A DNA stretch of 64,000 bases from Hydnum rufescens UP504 (Eukaryota; Basidiomycota; Agaricomycetes; Cantharellales; Hydnaceae). The DNA is taken from contig MU128914.1 in assembly GCA_014904985.1 (NCBI GenBank), positions 186,001 through 250,000 on the forward strand, given 5' to 3'. The notes beneath the pieces were generated by a model. The model was not told the DNA's origin. It saw only the letters and a list, made by a program, of their open reading frames with translations, and searched no databases. Each line of letters opens with the position of its first letter. Within the stretch, counting starts at the first letter, position 1. Positions 11,627 through 23,700 of this stretch are shown piece by piece. Made by a program: the position numbers and the translations under genes.

Positions 11627-11755
11627 GAAAGGGTGATAGCCTACTGGATTTGGTCACTGAAAACAGCCAAGTGGAATTATTCAGCAACAGACAGGGAAGC
11701 TCTAGGAGTGAAGGAAGCACTAGTGCATGTGCAACCCTTCATTGAGGGTGAGTGT
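11627..11755 (+). pseudogene. Ty3/gypsy-type RNase H fragment
   Basis: A continuous frame encodes ERVIAYWIWSLKTAKWNYS, then ATDREALGVKEALVHVQPF. The YS.TDREAL.V..AL pattern is the hallmark of RNase H in Ty3/gypsy polyproteins. No reverse transcriptase or integrase motif flanks it, so only a scrap of the polyprotein remains, directly 5' of an LTR-like segment. Confidence 0.65.
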
Positions 11756-11761
11756 TAGTGG

Positions 11762-12245
11762 TGTCAGGAGTCCCTTAAGCCATTTGGCAGCCCCATGGGC
11801 AGGACAGTCATAATTCTTCCCCTCCTTTTCCTTTTCTCTCTTTCCTTCCTTCTCACTTGACCCAGTGGAAAACTTCTCCACAGAAGTTTGGTGCTGCCCT
11901 AGCTTCTAGTTAGATTCACTCCTTATTACATAATCAACTAGGATAGCTAGCCATGGCAGAACCCAAAAATATATCTTTTCTATTGTCATCTGTCTGCCTT
12001 GCATGGCCACAGGCATGCAGACTATGTACTACACACTGCACACTGTGTGACCCCTTACAGTATATGACTAAGCCAACTCACTCTGCCCTAGCAGGCATGA
12101 ACATTTCAACCCTTCCAGGCCTACCCTCCTGTCAGGTCAACTGAAGGGGCCATAGTCCCCCTGCCTGGTCCACTTCCCTAGAGCGAGAGCCTCCACCCCC
12201 AGGTTCTGTCTCTTCCCTTAATCTGCATAGTACCAGATTAATGGT
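11762..12245 (+). mobile_element. LTR-like segment, 3' end truncated
   Basis: Begins TGTCAGGAGTCCCTTAAGCC, the TGTCAGGA start seen in basidiomycete Ty3/gypsy LTRs, right after the RNase H scrap, which suggests the remains of a 3' LTR. A pyrimidine-rich tract (11820-11860) and ATGGCAGAACCC at 11953 fit an LTR U3/R region. No matching CCTGACA end was found before the next repeat starts at 12246. Confidence 0.4.
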
Positions 12246-12846
12246 TGTAATCAGGATGGAGTTGAATCAATCCAGCTACAGTCCATGTCATTGAGTCAAG
12301 GACAAAGGAGGGGACCATGGAACTAATCTGAGTGTTCAGGTTCAAGTGAAAAGGGTCTTTTGGAACAGGGTGAATTGCTGTGAGCCAACAAAGCCCAAGC
12401 AATTAAGTGAGAATGTGTGTTCTTGTGAAATTACCACACCCTGAGGATCTCTTCTTAAGACCTTAGTCAAAGTGTAGCTATAATCTGCTTTTTGTACTGA
12501 GAAATCACCCAGGGACCAGCAGCAATTCAAGGAGCTTCAAACTGGAGGGAGGGGGGGGATTGCTGAATTTGTGTGCCAGCTGCACCTAATATACAATCCA
12601 GACTTTGACTCAATAGAACATGAAAAGGTTGGACATAAGGGACACATAGAGAAAAGAAATGAAGTTAGAATCTTTAAAACTGATGGAGATATTCCAATTT
12701 CAAGATAAAAGGGGAGATTGACACATTACATGCAATCCCCCCTTCAATTCTGGACAAGTTCCCTTAAAGAAAGGCAGAATAGGTCTCCCTGAAGGTCTTC
12801 TCCATCTGACATAAGAGGGCCAGAAGTAATTCACTATTTGTGATGG
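12246..12846 (+). mobile_element. 5' half of the LTR family also at 19509 and 38425
   Basis: From TGTAATCAGGATGG onward it follows the 38425 copy closely, including GAGCCAACAAAGCCCAAGCA, AATTACCACACCCTGAGGAT and CACCCAGGGACCAGCAGC. The match stops near 12846 (GGCCAGAAGTAATTC). The remaining 700-odd bp of the LTR are missing. Confidence 0.65.
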
Positions 12847-13229
12847 ACTGGAACAGATGACTTCCCACTGCAGATTTCCATTTTGAGATGCCATTTGCTC
12901 ACTTCAACCCTGCAAATAAGACATGGAAGTCCTGGGAAGCAAGGAATTGGAATGATGGGACTGTTGATACCCAGTTCATGATTCACTGCCCATGCAGTTC
13001 TGAGGATCACATGCCTGCAAGCCTTGGAAGTACTGTACTGGGGTCCATTGTGGGGGAATGAGTACTAGCCAGAAGAGGATGATTGATACACTGTTGTACT
13101 GACACTCCACAGGATGAACTAGATCTGATGTCCCAACTCCACCAACTGGAGTGGTCCTACCCCTATTGGCTTGGTTCAGATGAAGCAAACAGACTACAAC
13201 CTCCTAGGGATTTTCCCTTGTCCAAAGGA
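12847..13229. other. non-coding, no recognisable feature
   Basis: CpG-poor sequence between the truncated LTR and a transposon terminus. Short open frames only; no motif recognised. Confidence 0.4.
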
Positions 13230-13480
13230 CACCTTGGTCAGCCACAAAATCAGCCCTAGATAGGCCCAAAAACATGGCACTATTTGGGCCTAAGTAGGCT
13301 TTGGATCATTGGGCCCCAAGGAGTCTTTTGAGTGACCTTTGTATTTCAGCACCTTGATGGATATAAAGCCATATATAGGCTTAACACTGCTCTCTCAAAC
13401 CATTCTTTGGTCCATTGCCCCTTTGAATCTAAGTAGGCCTACTTCTCAAGGGGCCCCAATGGAGACTTTGGCCTGAGCAG
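13230..13480 (+). mobile_element. transposon terminus, KDZ-like tip + stem-loop type
   Basis: CCTTGGTCAGCCACAAAA is followed by an inverted repeat (AGATAGGCCCAAA ... TTTGGGCCTAAGTAGG) and then GGGCCCC motifs. The order tip, subterminal stem-loop, GGGGCCC repeats matches the termini at 15904, 25692 and 59482. Left-end orientation. No partner end was found. Confidence 0.5.
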
Positions 13481-13689
13481 ATATGTAGGGATTGAAATCA
13501 TTATATACAAACCAGATTATAAGAGGATCTATTTATTGAGTTTATCATGCAGTCAATCAAGACCAAGATTCAGGTCATCCCAAGGTAGCAGTTGTAGTGG
13601 CTAACTGACTGAACCCTGGTATGAAGATTGAGCACATATAGTCTGAATGACATCATCCCAGTCAAATAGTTGGGTTTCACCCAGAGCAA

Positions 13690-13965
13690 GCATTGAGGAT
13701 GGAGGAAAAGTTGATGATGGTGGAAAAGTTGATGATGGCAGAAAAGTTGATGATGGCAGAAAAGTTGATGATGGTGGAAAAGTTGACAATGGTGGAAAAG
13801 TTGATGATGGCAGAAAAGTTGATGATGGCAGAAAAGTTGATGATGGTGGACAAGTTGATGATGATGGAGAAGTTGATAATGGCAGAAAAGTGGATGACAG
13901 CAGAAAAGTAGATGACAGTGGAAAAGTTGACAATGGTGGAAAAGTTGATGATGGGAGGAGTGTAG
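13690..13965. repeat. 15-bp-based coding minisatellite
   Basis: Repeats of GGTGGAAAAGTTGATGAT and GGCAGAAAAGTTGATGAT, about 18 units with 15-bp spacing. On the minus strand, the likely sense for the family B copy, it reads as a Pro/Ser/Thr/Phe repeat (PPSSTF-like). The plus-strand reading (VDDGGK-like) is also open, because the unit length is a multiple of 3. Confidence 0.75.
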
Positions 13966-15008
13966 ATGACAGAGGCAGAGTGGATGAGGGTGGAGCAGTT
14001 GAAGGCAGAAGAGTGGATGAAGGTGGAAGAACAGATAATGGAAAATATGATGGTGTTGAGCCAGGTTTCAAGTCAAAATGAGTAACTCCTGTGTCTGTTG
14101 GAGGAGTGGGCAAGGCTGTAGGAATTGGCATTGTCTTGGGCAAAGACAAGTTTGATAGAGATGGATCAGGTTCATGGACTGAAGTTGCAGGTGTCACCAG
14201 CAGATCAGAGGCATCATCAATGTAAGGAAGGACTTTGGGGTTAGTCTCCCTTTCCCTTTCCTCTTTGCTGGCTTCAGCCCAGTGGAAACAGAAGGTGGAA
14301 GCACTTGTGACCCAGACCCTTCATCAGCATGCTCATTGGTAACCTTGGCCTCCACTATCTTACACTTCTTCCCCTTTTGGAGGCCTTCTGCCTGCTGCAC
14401 AGTGAGCAATGGCACATTGTTCATCCCAGTGACTAGAATATCATCATCACCCAGGTCTACCAAAAAACCATTCAGTAATCAAATCCAAGGACACTATAAC
14501 AGTAAGACATACCATAGTCACCAATTTGTTCAAAATGGAGAGTTGTGAACACATCAGTAGAGTGTATTGAATCATAAAGCAGTCACCAATGATGTGTCTT
14601 GAGGTCATCTGAACCAAATGTGCCAAGCAAAGGCATACCCTCAACATCTGGCCAACAGATGCAGCAGATTTGTGATGACCTCATTTTCTGAAGGATCAAT
14701 GACCAGGGCATAGTCTTGTAGTCCAATTGCAGTGATCCTGAGACATGAGGGAGGTTCATGAGAAATTTCAACAGTGGATCTTTCAAAGGATACATATGAA
14801 GCATCCTTAGTAAATCCACTGAGACAGCCTTCCATAAGGTGTACTGATCCTTCATCTCCTTAGCATGAGTAGTCTCATCCTGATCCTTGCAGAATTTAAC
14901 AAGGTCTTTAGCTGCCCCCTTTTGCTCTAGAATATATGTATACAGCAAGGCAAGGGGCCTCTTCATTTCAGGAGTGTCATGGGAATTCCATTCACAGTCC
15001 ACCCATGC

Positions 15009-15488
15009 TGTTATGAGTTGTACTCACAACCTCACAAGATTAACCATGGCTCTCCCACAATCATGTGACTTTGCCACCCATCACTTACAACTCCCAATCC
15101 TCCTTCTTTATTAATCCACTCCTTCCCACTGACATCTCCCCATCTGTTATTCATCCTTCCCTTCTTAGTAACCACCTTACCAATCCCACCTTGATCTCTC
15201 AGTATATAAGTAGCTACTTCTTGTAACCTTGCTCCTTAGAAGATTGAGAATATATTGTCTTCAGTTGAACTCTCACTCTCATGACTAAACCTTTCATCTC
15301 TCATGAACTCTCCTCTTGTGTTAAGCTTCATTGAGAATTAGTCTTCCACCTTGCTCCTCTTACACACTTGTCTTTTGTGACCTTACATAATCCTCATGCC
15401 ACAACTCCTCATCAATTGTCTTAAGGATTTCTCTTCATACTTGACCAATTACATAATGGACTCCTCATACTATGAATGACCCTTAACA
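15009..15488 (+). mobile_element. solo LTR, 480 bp, TSD CATGC
   Basis: Starts TGTTATGAGTTG and ends CCCTTAACA, flanked on both sides by CATGC (15004-15008 and 15489-15493), a perfect 5-bp target-site duplication. A TATA-like AGTATATAAGTAG near 15200 gives plus orientation. It lies inside family B copy 1, between two conserved blocks, and no internal retrotransposon domains are nearby. Confidence 0.8.
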
Positions 15489-15903
15489 CATGCCCTTAGT
15501 TCCTCACTGTTGAAGTTAATCGAGTTCTGGCCATGTGCTGCTGTTGAGGAGGTGAGGTCCAACACCATCAGGTACACAAGATGAACCCTGATCTGACAAA
15601 GTGCCTGTCCCTAGACATCAGCATGTCAGCCCATGTAGCACAGAATGAATAAATATGTAGAATAGTACATACCTCACTATCAATTTTTGATTGGGATAAG
15701 GCCATCTGATGGGCCACATTGCCTCCAGACCTGGCAATACAAGCTGTATCTGATGCCTTCTTTGTATTGAGATTGTCTATAAGGGTGTTGTGATGCTCAT
15801 GCCAGGCCTCAGAACTGGGCCCCCCAAGCTCATCATGCAGTTTGACATATGTTGGCTGAAGGTGTTGATGTATGATTGCACCTCCTTTTCCTATATAAGG
15901 CAC

Positions 15904-16010
15904 CCTGGTCAGCCACAAATGTATATCTAGTTAGATACAATGAGCCTTGCATTTAAATAGTCTAACTAGATGTTTTTAGGTGGGGGCCCCTGGGGCCTCT
16001 GGGGGTGATT
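15904..16010 (+). mobile_element. transposon left terminus of the first hairpin-intron element
   Basis: CCTGGTCAGCCACAAATG, then an inverted repeat (TATCTAGTTAGATAC ... AGTCTAACTAGATG), then GGGGGCCCCTGGGGCC. Same architecture as at 25692 and 59482 but with an unrelated stem sequence. The family B coding block ends exactly at this tip. Confidence 0.6.
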
Positions 16011-16456
16011 TTGGACCCTCAGACAAGGGGCCCCTGGCTCTGAACTTAGAAAATGACCAGGGAGAAGTCATATAGGAGGGGGGTATCAGGATAGGTCCCA
16101 GCAAGCCTGGGAAGGTCCCTGAATGGGTCAGCAGGCTACATGGGCTTATCAGCAATTATAATTATTTGCTTATGACTGTTTATTCTCATTATTAGACAGA
16201 GATCCCCCATAGTTATATTATCAATCTATTACTATTAGATACATATTATTGTACATATTTACATATTTATCTCCTGCCTCACCTGGGGCTGCATGTTTTC
16301 ATTCAGCAGGGTCTCATGGGTCATTGTGGGGGCTTGTTTGGTGGTTGGTCATTCAGGAAGAGGGGTGTAGGGCTCATTTGGCATGTGTTCATTTGGTGGG
16401 TTCTACTTCAGGCAATGTCCTAGAAGAATTAATAATATGTTAAAAATTATAACCAG

Positions 16457-18236
16457 TGCAAAAAGAGCAGCAAATGCTGCTCTTTTTGCACAGTTGCATA
16501 CACTATGTCTACTTGCCATATATATTGCCACACACCCACCACAGTGGGTGTGTGGTTGGTGTGGGTTCTTCATTTGGTGGGTTTTTGTTGGGTGGGTGTT
16601 CATTCAGTGGTTGTTTGTTTGGTGGATTATTGTTTGGGAGGAGGGGGGGGCTCGTTTGGTGTGTTTTCGTTTGGCAGGTGCTGGTTCAGGTGATGTCCTA
16701 GAAAAATCAATAAGATGTTAGTTAAAACTTATAACCAGTGCAAAAAGAGCAGCATTTGCTGCTCTTTTTGTGCAGTTGTGTACACTACTTACCTTATACA
16801 TGTATATTACCACAGACCCACTGAAGTGGGTGTGTGGTTTGGGTGGTTTTGTTTGGTGGGTGGCTGTTTGGTCAGTGTTCATTTGGTGGATTGTCATTTG
16901 GGGGAAGGGGGGCTTTCTTTGCATCTCTTCGGGCTGTGGCTCACAGCCTGGTCAGCCAATTATCGGTATCTAACTAGATACTTCAAAGGTTGCATTTATA
17001 TGCTCTAACTAGATATAAGACCCAGGGGGCCCCTGCAATTCAGTCAAGGGGGCTGGTCAAGCAGCTCAGGGGCCCCTGGGGCCCCTAGCCATTAGGATTA
17101 TTTATTAATTTATTATTTATTATGTATTTATTTATTATTATTATATACAGTAGGCTTGCCCAGTGGGGCTCACCCATGCACCCAAGAAGAGTAGCCTGTG
17201 GCTGCTCTTCTTGCACACTTGTACCAAAATGAAAATAACATACCATAAATGATCACCCCTGCCACAGCAGGGGTGTGGGCTTGCTTGGGGCCCAGCTTAT
17301 ATGCACATGTGAGGTTTGTTTGGGTATTTGTGTGGGGTCCGGTTCACCTGTTTGCATGTGGCCTTGGTTGCTCATTCTCATGGGGCAGGCCTAGCTCATG
17401 CATTCATGTGGCCCCATTTGCCCATTTGCATGGGGCAGTTTGTGCAGGTTCATGTCCAGGGGGTGGCTATTTTATCACCTAAAATAAAAGATGTGTTACT
17501 TAAATGTAATAAAGCACAAGAAGAGCAGCCCATGGCTGCTCTTCTTGTGCGATTGTAGCTCTAGAGAGAAAAACTTACCTTGAGAGTACCACACCTGCTG
17601 CAGCAGGTGTGGTACTTGCACATTAACAGTTTCATTCATGGGGTTTGGTTTCACTCAGTAGGTTTGGGGTTGCAGGGCTTTGGGTCATGGGCTTCAGTTC
17701 ATGGGGTTTCAGGTTGCAGGTTTGGTGTTGGGGGTTCGTGTGGGGTTCAAGATCTAGAAAAATAAGGGCATTAGTTAAACATTAAATCACAAGAAGAGCA
17801 GCTTACGCTGCTCTTGCACCACAAAAATAAAATAAAAAAACTCATCTTGGAGTACCACACACCCACCGCAGTGGGTGTGTGGCTCCCTATTTTCCTGTGT
17901 GGCCCAGTTCATGGGTTCACATTGGTTGTTGGTTGTTTTGCAGTTTCATTCATGGGGGCGGGCCTCTGTTCAGCGGGTTTGGCATCACAGACCTCAGTTC
18001 AGTGGGTTTGGTGTCACGGGCCTTTGGTCAGCAGGTTGGGCATCTTGGGTTTCGATCTGTGGGTTTGGCGTCATGGGGTTCAAGTTCAAGATCTAGAAAA
18101 ATGAGCAGGTTAGTTAAATATTAAAGCATCACAAGAAGAGCAGCTTATGCTGCTCTTCTTGTGCCACAAAAATAAAAAAATAAACAATAAAAACTTATCT
18201 TGAAGTACCACACACCTGCTGCAGTGGGTGTGTAGT
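16457..18236 (-). repeat. array of hairpin-bearing intron modules, element 1 (minus orientation)
   Basis: Intronic hairpins of the GCAAAAAGAGCAGC / GCTGCTCTTTTTGC type lie at 16457-16490, 16741-16770, 17183-17213, 17514-17550, 17790-17816 and 18130-18163. Exonic hairpins of the CCACACACCC / GGGTGTGTGG type lie at 16528-16555, 16810-16837, 17254-17275, 17586-17615, 17855-17882 and 18207-18236. On the minus strand each module reads exonic hairpin, GYAAGT-like donor, intronic hairpin, TTAAC/ATTAAT branch-point match, TTCTAG-like acceptor. Units 3-6 use AAGAAGAGCAGC and pair it with GCTGCTCTTCTT. No central palindrome follows. The array ends where a dispersed repeat begins near 18338. Confidence 0.75.
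16944..17140 (+). mobile_element. second transposon terminus inside the module array
   Basis: CAGCCTGGTCAGCCAATTA, then inverted repeats (TATCTAACTAGATA ... TCTAACTAGATATA), then GGGGGCCCCT and ATT-rich sequence. It lies between module 2 and module 3, so two elements with the same left-end structure are abutted or nested here. Confidence 0.55.
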
Positions 18237-18534
18237 TCCTGGGGCCACTTGTTGGCTTCACATTGTTTTGTGTCTTTGCTGGTGGGGTGGTCCTTCACTC
18301 ACAGGGGTTTCATTTGGCATGTGGCTTTTGGCATTATAGAAGAAGGGTTGGGAGCTCTGATGACTGTCAAATCAAAATCTGGTTCAGCCAGTGTGTAGAT
18401 GGGAGACTGTATTTCTGTTGTTATTCATTGGGCTGGTTCACTTCAATGGTTGATCACACTCTGCAAGATGTGTATGGTGTTCAGTGGAGAATCGGAAGGG
18501 ATATGGACTAGCTGTAGTCAATGATATATTGTTT

Positions 18535-18683
18535 GGGATGCTTGCAGAAAGGCTTATACATAGGGGATGCTTATAGAAAGGCTTATACATCTGGGATGCT
18601 TGTGGAAAGGCTTATACGTCGTGTAGGATGCTTATGGAAAGGCTTATACGTCTGGGATGCTTGTGGAAAGGCTTACACATTGT
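18535..18683 (+). repeat. 29-bp tandem repeat, 5 units
   Basis: Units of GGGATGCTTGTGGAAAGGC followed by TTATACGTCT, with variation (one unit 33 bp). The inverted copy near 59220 has only one unit, so this is a local expansion. Confidence 0.75.
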
Positions 18684-19416
18684 TCGTGTTGTGTTGGTCT
18701 GTTTACTGATATTTGTGTATACTTGTTTACATTCTCCTGGTCAAAATGCAGATATCTGTGGGTTATAGACTGGTCAGTGCTTGGTTAGTCTTGTTAGTAT
18801 GTTTCTTTCTTCTTTCTTCAAAACCTGATATGTATTTTGTTATGCTTACTTTTCCTTGGATGTCCAGCAACTCTAACCTTAGGTCCTGCAACTATCCTTG
18901 GCTTTAGTGATTCGCATAGAGGGCTACCAGTGGCTTTGTCTCAACAACCTTGAATATGACTTAGCTCCAGATGGCTTATAGATAGACTGTTCTTTAGAGG
19001 CAAGCAGAAAAGTTGACAGTGGTTGACAGTGATGATTTCCAGAGAGGAGATGATTGTGTGTGGATACAGGAAATCTACCAGCTTTTATACCTTTCTGAAG
19101 GTGGCTGTGTTTAAGAAATATGACTCCCCCATGGGTGAGTCATATGTGAGTCATAGGTGAGAACAAAAGAAAAATAACAAGATGATGTCATAATGTGGTC
19201 ATAGCTGAGTCACGCATAAAGAGAACAAAAGGAATCATGAGGGGTGATGTCATAGTGATGTCATTCATAAAGAGAACAAAAGGAATCATGAGGGGGGGTG
19301 ATGTCACCAATTTGCTGAGCATGTGGAATGCTTGGAGCATGTGGTCACTGACCATGTGGAGCATTCTGGAGGTGAAATGAAAGGATATCTCTGGGTTTTG
19401 GAGATTAATTTGAGCA

Positions 19417-19508
19417 TAGTCCAGTGGTTAAGGTGTTTTGTTGTTGGTTGATAATGGGGACAAGTGCATGGGATGGGATTCGATGCAGAAACAGCAGTTT
19501 GCATCCGT
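19417..19508 (+). ncRNA. tRNA-like SINE-type head (A box and B box)
   Basis: TAGTCCAGTGG matches the pol III A box TRGYNNARNNG exactly, followed by TTAAGGTG as in tRNA D arms. About 50 nt later, GGGATTCGATGC is one mismatch from the B-box consensus. The same pair is kept on the minus strand at 58440-58515. Not a functional tRNA: no acceptor stem. A tRNA-derived SINE or internal pol III promoter is the likely reading. Confidence 0.4.
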
Positions 19509-20724
19509 TGTAAGCAGGATGGTTATGAACCAATCCAACCACTGTCCACGTCGTTGAGGATAGGACAAAAGAAGGGAGCCATGGGGACAATTCGAATATT
19601 CAGGTCCAGGGAAATGAAGGTCTTTCTGGTTAATAGAAAATCCCAATGAACAGTGGTTGCTCAAGGGAATAGATCAGTGTCACAAAATTAAGATGTCAAG
19701 GCCACACCCTGAAGTCGTCCTCTTGACTATTCAGTCTTAATGCTGCTGTACACAGTCTTGACAAGTGGGAAATCTCCTCCAGACAGCAGCAATACTTCAG
19801 TGCCTCAAACTGTGATAGGGGGAAAAACCAAATATTTACATGCCCCCTCCCCTTTATATACATTCCAGACCACAATTAAAAATTTCGGAAGAAAAGCGGA
19901 GATAAGGGAAGCATAATGAAAAAGAAATGAAGTCAAAAGCTTCAAAACTGGTGGAGATATTCAAGAATCAAGTGAAAAAGAGACAAAAAACACTTTACAA
20001 GGCATTACTCCTTTGAAACTGGATAGATTCCCTTAAGGAATGGTGGAATAGGTCTCCCTGAGTGTCCTTTGCATCGGAATTAAGAGGGCCGGAACCAATT
20101 TGACATTTGTGTTGGTGGAGCAAAGGGGGAGTCATGAGGAAGGGGTTGTCTTGTGAAAAATGGAGTTCGCGTCCGTTCGTTTTGCCCTTGGTACCGTTAG
20201 ATGGGCATTTTTAACAGCTTTCAGGGCGTGGTACTCGCGAACGAATCCGATAAGAATTGGCTTCGAAAATCAAGAAATACTCCTTCAGAGTATGAATCAT
20301 GGAAAGATATTGTTACAGGGACCGCATTTTTGATCCGTTCGTTTCGTGCTTGGTACCGTTCGATAGGTACGATTCGTATCTTTCTGGGCGCGGTCGTTCC
20401 GAGTCGATCCAATCAAAAATGACGGAGAAATTCGAAAAATACTCCTTTAGAGTGACATAATCCCTTTTTGAATCATGTGACGGGTCCGCAGGTCCAGAAC
20501 GAAGGCTAGGCACAGTCCGCATCATTACATAATCACAATTCTTCGCCCTTAAGGCAAAGGAACGACGTGGAATGATGGGTTTTGGACGTATAGAATTTGG
20601 ACTGTTTCTCCAATGAATGAAGGGTGTGAAAATTAAGGATTGGATGGACATTCAGTCTGTTTGTTTGGTTGTAAAATTGGCCTCGGATGGGGTTTCTATG
20701 GTGTAGGGATTTATCCCTCCAACA
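19509..20724 (+). mobile_element. solo LTR of the 38425 family
   Basis: Begins TGTAAGCAGGATGG and ends TTTATCCCTCCAACA, the same ends as the copy at 38425-39806. It contains the shared GGTACCGTTAGATGGGCA and GATTCGTATCTTTCTGGG internal monomers, repeated twice. No clear target duplication: left flank TCCGT, right flank TATTA. It starts directly after the tRNA-like head. Confidence 0.7.
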
Positions 20725-20762
20725 TATTAGGCCTCAGCTGGGTCGTGGTCCCTCACAACAGG

Positions 20763-23700
20763 TCAAAAAGCATTTAATTCCATTATGCAAAGCACCGTGA
20801 CGTGACTAATTATGATGTGACAGCACATTTGGGCACTTGCCGGTTCCGAAAGACGTCTTGTTGTCTGCTCTGCTTTATTCACTGATCCAAATTGCAAGGC
20901 TGCAATCGGAGTCTCGTCTTCTTTGTGTGTAGGACCCATGACTCTCGGGTTCAAACGGCTTCGTTTGGCACTGGTCAAAATCAAAACCCAAAGTCTGAAC
21001 ACGGTATGTATGTCGCCCTCAAGGATAGCAGATCGGGGGCTTGATACATCGCCATAGTGTGGAATGGAGGTAAGTACCCCCCAGGAAAAGTCTTTTATCG
21101 GATGAAAGTACTCGTCTAACACAGATGTTTTGTTACGAGTCCTCAATAGATTGCTCCTTGAGGCACGCGTCAAGTCCATTGTATGCTGCAGTGGGACGCC
21201 AACAGTATCAGCTCGTTTGAACATCGTAAACATCAAGTCACCGAATGCCCTCATCAAAATCCTTGTACGCTGGGAACTCGAGCCAGGACAATGGTTACCA
21301 CGCTTAAATGTACCATGTAACGTTTTGTCAAGGTGGCAGTAACATCTAGCGCTTTTTGGGGGATCACAACAATGGACTCGGCACAACTCAGTGCGAACAG
21401 ATGATGACAAATATACCGGATCAATACCGGGGTTGTCAAGCATAGGCGAGTAAAGCTTTGTTATATTTGTCTCTCCAGGTTTACTAACATGGTTAAGCAG
21501 GTCCGCCGACTTTGTGCACTGCGGATAAGAAGGCTTCCAATGCTTAACACCATCGCTATCGCATGAAGATCAAGTCCTTGTCATCAGATTGGATGATCTC
21601 GGTGTTTTGACATGATCCAAGACAAAGGTGAGTGCCCTGTGGGTCAATTCTTTTGTCACAAGTATAGGATCATGAGTTGCCAATAGGTTGTTCTTCAAAG
21701 CACGCGCCACATGTATAGTAGGCTGCCATCGGATATCGACAGTATTGAGTCGCTTAAATATTGCAAACATCAAGACTCTCGGACTGGCCACATACACCTT
21801 AGCGTGCTGGAAACTTGTATCGCGATCCTCGCAGGTATGTTCGGACTCTACTATCTGCATTGCATGCAGCTCACACCATTCTTCTTTCTCCAGGATAACT
21901 CACAGTTCTTCAAGCACCTCACCCGAGATCACAACAATGGATGAGGACAACTTGATATGTTCGGATAAACGCAAATGTGTGGTTTCCTTGTACAAAGGTG
22001 AGTATGCCCTTGTTGAGCCTTTCTTTCTGAGTCTTCTAAGCTCCTTAAACAGCCTCATCGACTTTGCGTGTTGCGCATCAAAAATCATCATGTCTTCAAC
22101 ATCTGCATGGCTATTGCAACGGGAATTCAAAGATATCTTGTCACAAGTTGACAATAGGGTGTTCTTCAACATACGTGCCAAGTCTATGTAACGCCATTGT
22201 TGGTTGTCGACAATATCGAGTCCCTTGAACTTTGCGGACATCAAGGCACTGAACATCTTCATCAAGATCGCCATGTGCTGTAAACTCAAGTGGGCGATGT
22301 AGTAAACACACTCCAATTCGTTAGGCAATGTTTTGTACAAGGTCTGGGTCTCGTCTTTGTGCAATGTTGAGTCCGGAACTACTTGGGCAGGAACGGGCTC
22401 GTCAAGCAAAGGTGAGTACAACTTTGCTGTGGTTCTCTCTTCAGGTCTACTAAGACCCTTGAACAGACTCATCGATTTTGTGTGTTGCGGATGGGAAGGC
22501 ATCGATTTGTTGATATCGCGATGTCCATCACATGAATAGGAACTTCTTGTTAAATTTGCGCGACCGCAGACACATCCAGTATACGGCACTTCATTGAACA
22601 GTTCCGCAAGTACATCAATCAAGGTCTCGCATGTTTCCAACTGGGTGGATGAACTCGAATAATGGATTATTGTGCCTACTTCTTTGCCTGTAGGTGAGCG
22701 AGCCATTGTCAAGCTCCCCTCTCGATCTTTATTGAAACCTTTCAACAGGTTCCTTGAGTTTACGTGTAACGGATCAAGAATCCTTGTTCCCTCAACATCA
22801 ACATGTTTATCATGAGAACAAAGACTCCTTGCCAAGTCTGAACAATCGCCGGTGCATTCAGTGCATGTCACTTCAAGTTTCGTCTCCAGAACCGTACGCT
22901 TCACAGGTTCCTCACTATTTTTGAGTAGATCTAGAGGTGCGATAATCGAGCTATTGTTCATTCTCAGCTGCGCGGACAATGTTGGATAATGCAGACAGTG
23001 GGTTTTGACATGATCCTCCAACAGGATCAACTGGCCAACAGGTTCCGGGACTTGTGCTGTCAACACAGCAATCTTGCTGAGTTTGCTGAGATCTTTGAAT
23101 GAATTCATCGACTTTGCGCATTGCAGATCAAAGATCATCGCCTCTTCAACATCGATTTGCCAATGATGAGAATGGGCACTTGATAACAACTTTGGGCCAG
23201 CGTGGATGTGCTCAGATTCAATTCGCGACGCCTCAAACCTCCTCTGGTCCAAGGTTGTTATTTCATGTTCATGGAATATTGTCTGTGTCCTGAGTTCACT
23301 TGTATTTTTGACCAGATCTGTTGGTACATCAATCGAGGTGTGCGCAGGCAGGGCCAGGTACTTGTTTTCGACGTGAGGCTCATTGCCAGTAGGTAAGTGC
23401 AGGATTTTCAAGTTCATTTCTAGGTCTTTACTGAGATCCTCAAACTGGTTCCACGATTCAATGTGCGGCAAATTGGAAATCGTCATCTCCTTTTTGTACA
23501 ATATCGAGTGAGGAACTCCCATAGCAGCAACCTCAAGCACTTTTCTGGGGATCGCAACAGCAAGTTTGGCAGGCAATGAATCAAACTTCTGTCGATGTAA
23601 GGTGGGCATCTCTTTGTGCAGAACCTGCATTACATCCTTACTCTTGATTTTGAGGAACTCCGCAAGTACAGTAGAGGTTCTGCTCGACTCTTGCTGTTCT

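Larger units (their letters stand above)
13600..15918 (-). pseudogene. family B gene, copy 1, truncated and LTR-interrupted
   Basis: Minus-strand blocks match the family B protein at 44506. At 15870-15690, LQPTYVKLHDELGGPSSEAW and ARSGGNVAHQMALSQSKID correspond to VRPAYLKLIESFGGEDSDTW and AQSGGDIARIMSAQKEK of copy 2. A GAG|GTATGT donor follows near 15672. The frame resumes at 15002-14583 after a solo LTR, then 14463-14194 carries a basic KPAKRKGKGR stretch. The tail 14197-13601 is a Pro/Ser repeat. The upstream half of the gene is missing: reading upstream runs straight into the transposon tip at 15904. Nearly CpG-free, unlike copy 2. Function of the family unknown. Confidence 0.55.
18338..19508 (+). 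repeat. dispersed 1.1-kb repeat, inverted copy at 58422-59450
   Basis: The reverse complement recurs at 58422-59450, with matching blocks such as the GGTATAAAAGCTG and GATGGGATTCGATGC segments. Both copies directly abut hairpin-intron elements. The interior has GTGAGTCATATGTGAGTCAT-type direct repeats (19130-19290). No coding motif was seen. Identity of the element is unknown. Confidence 0.7.

Noticed and set aside
19417..19508. Functional tRNA gene
   Set aside because: Boxes present but no acceptor stem or complete cloverleaf.
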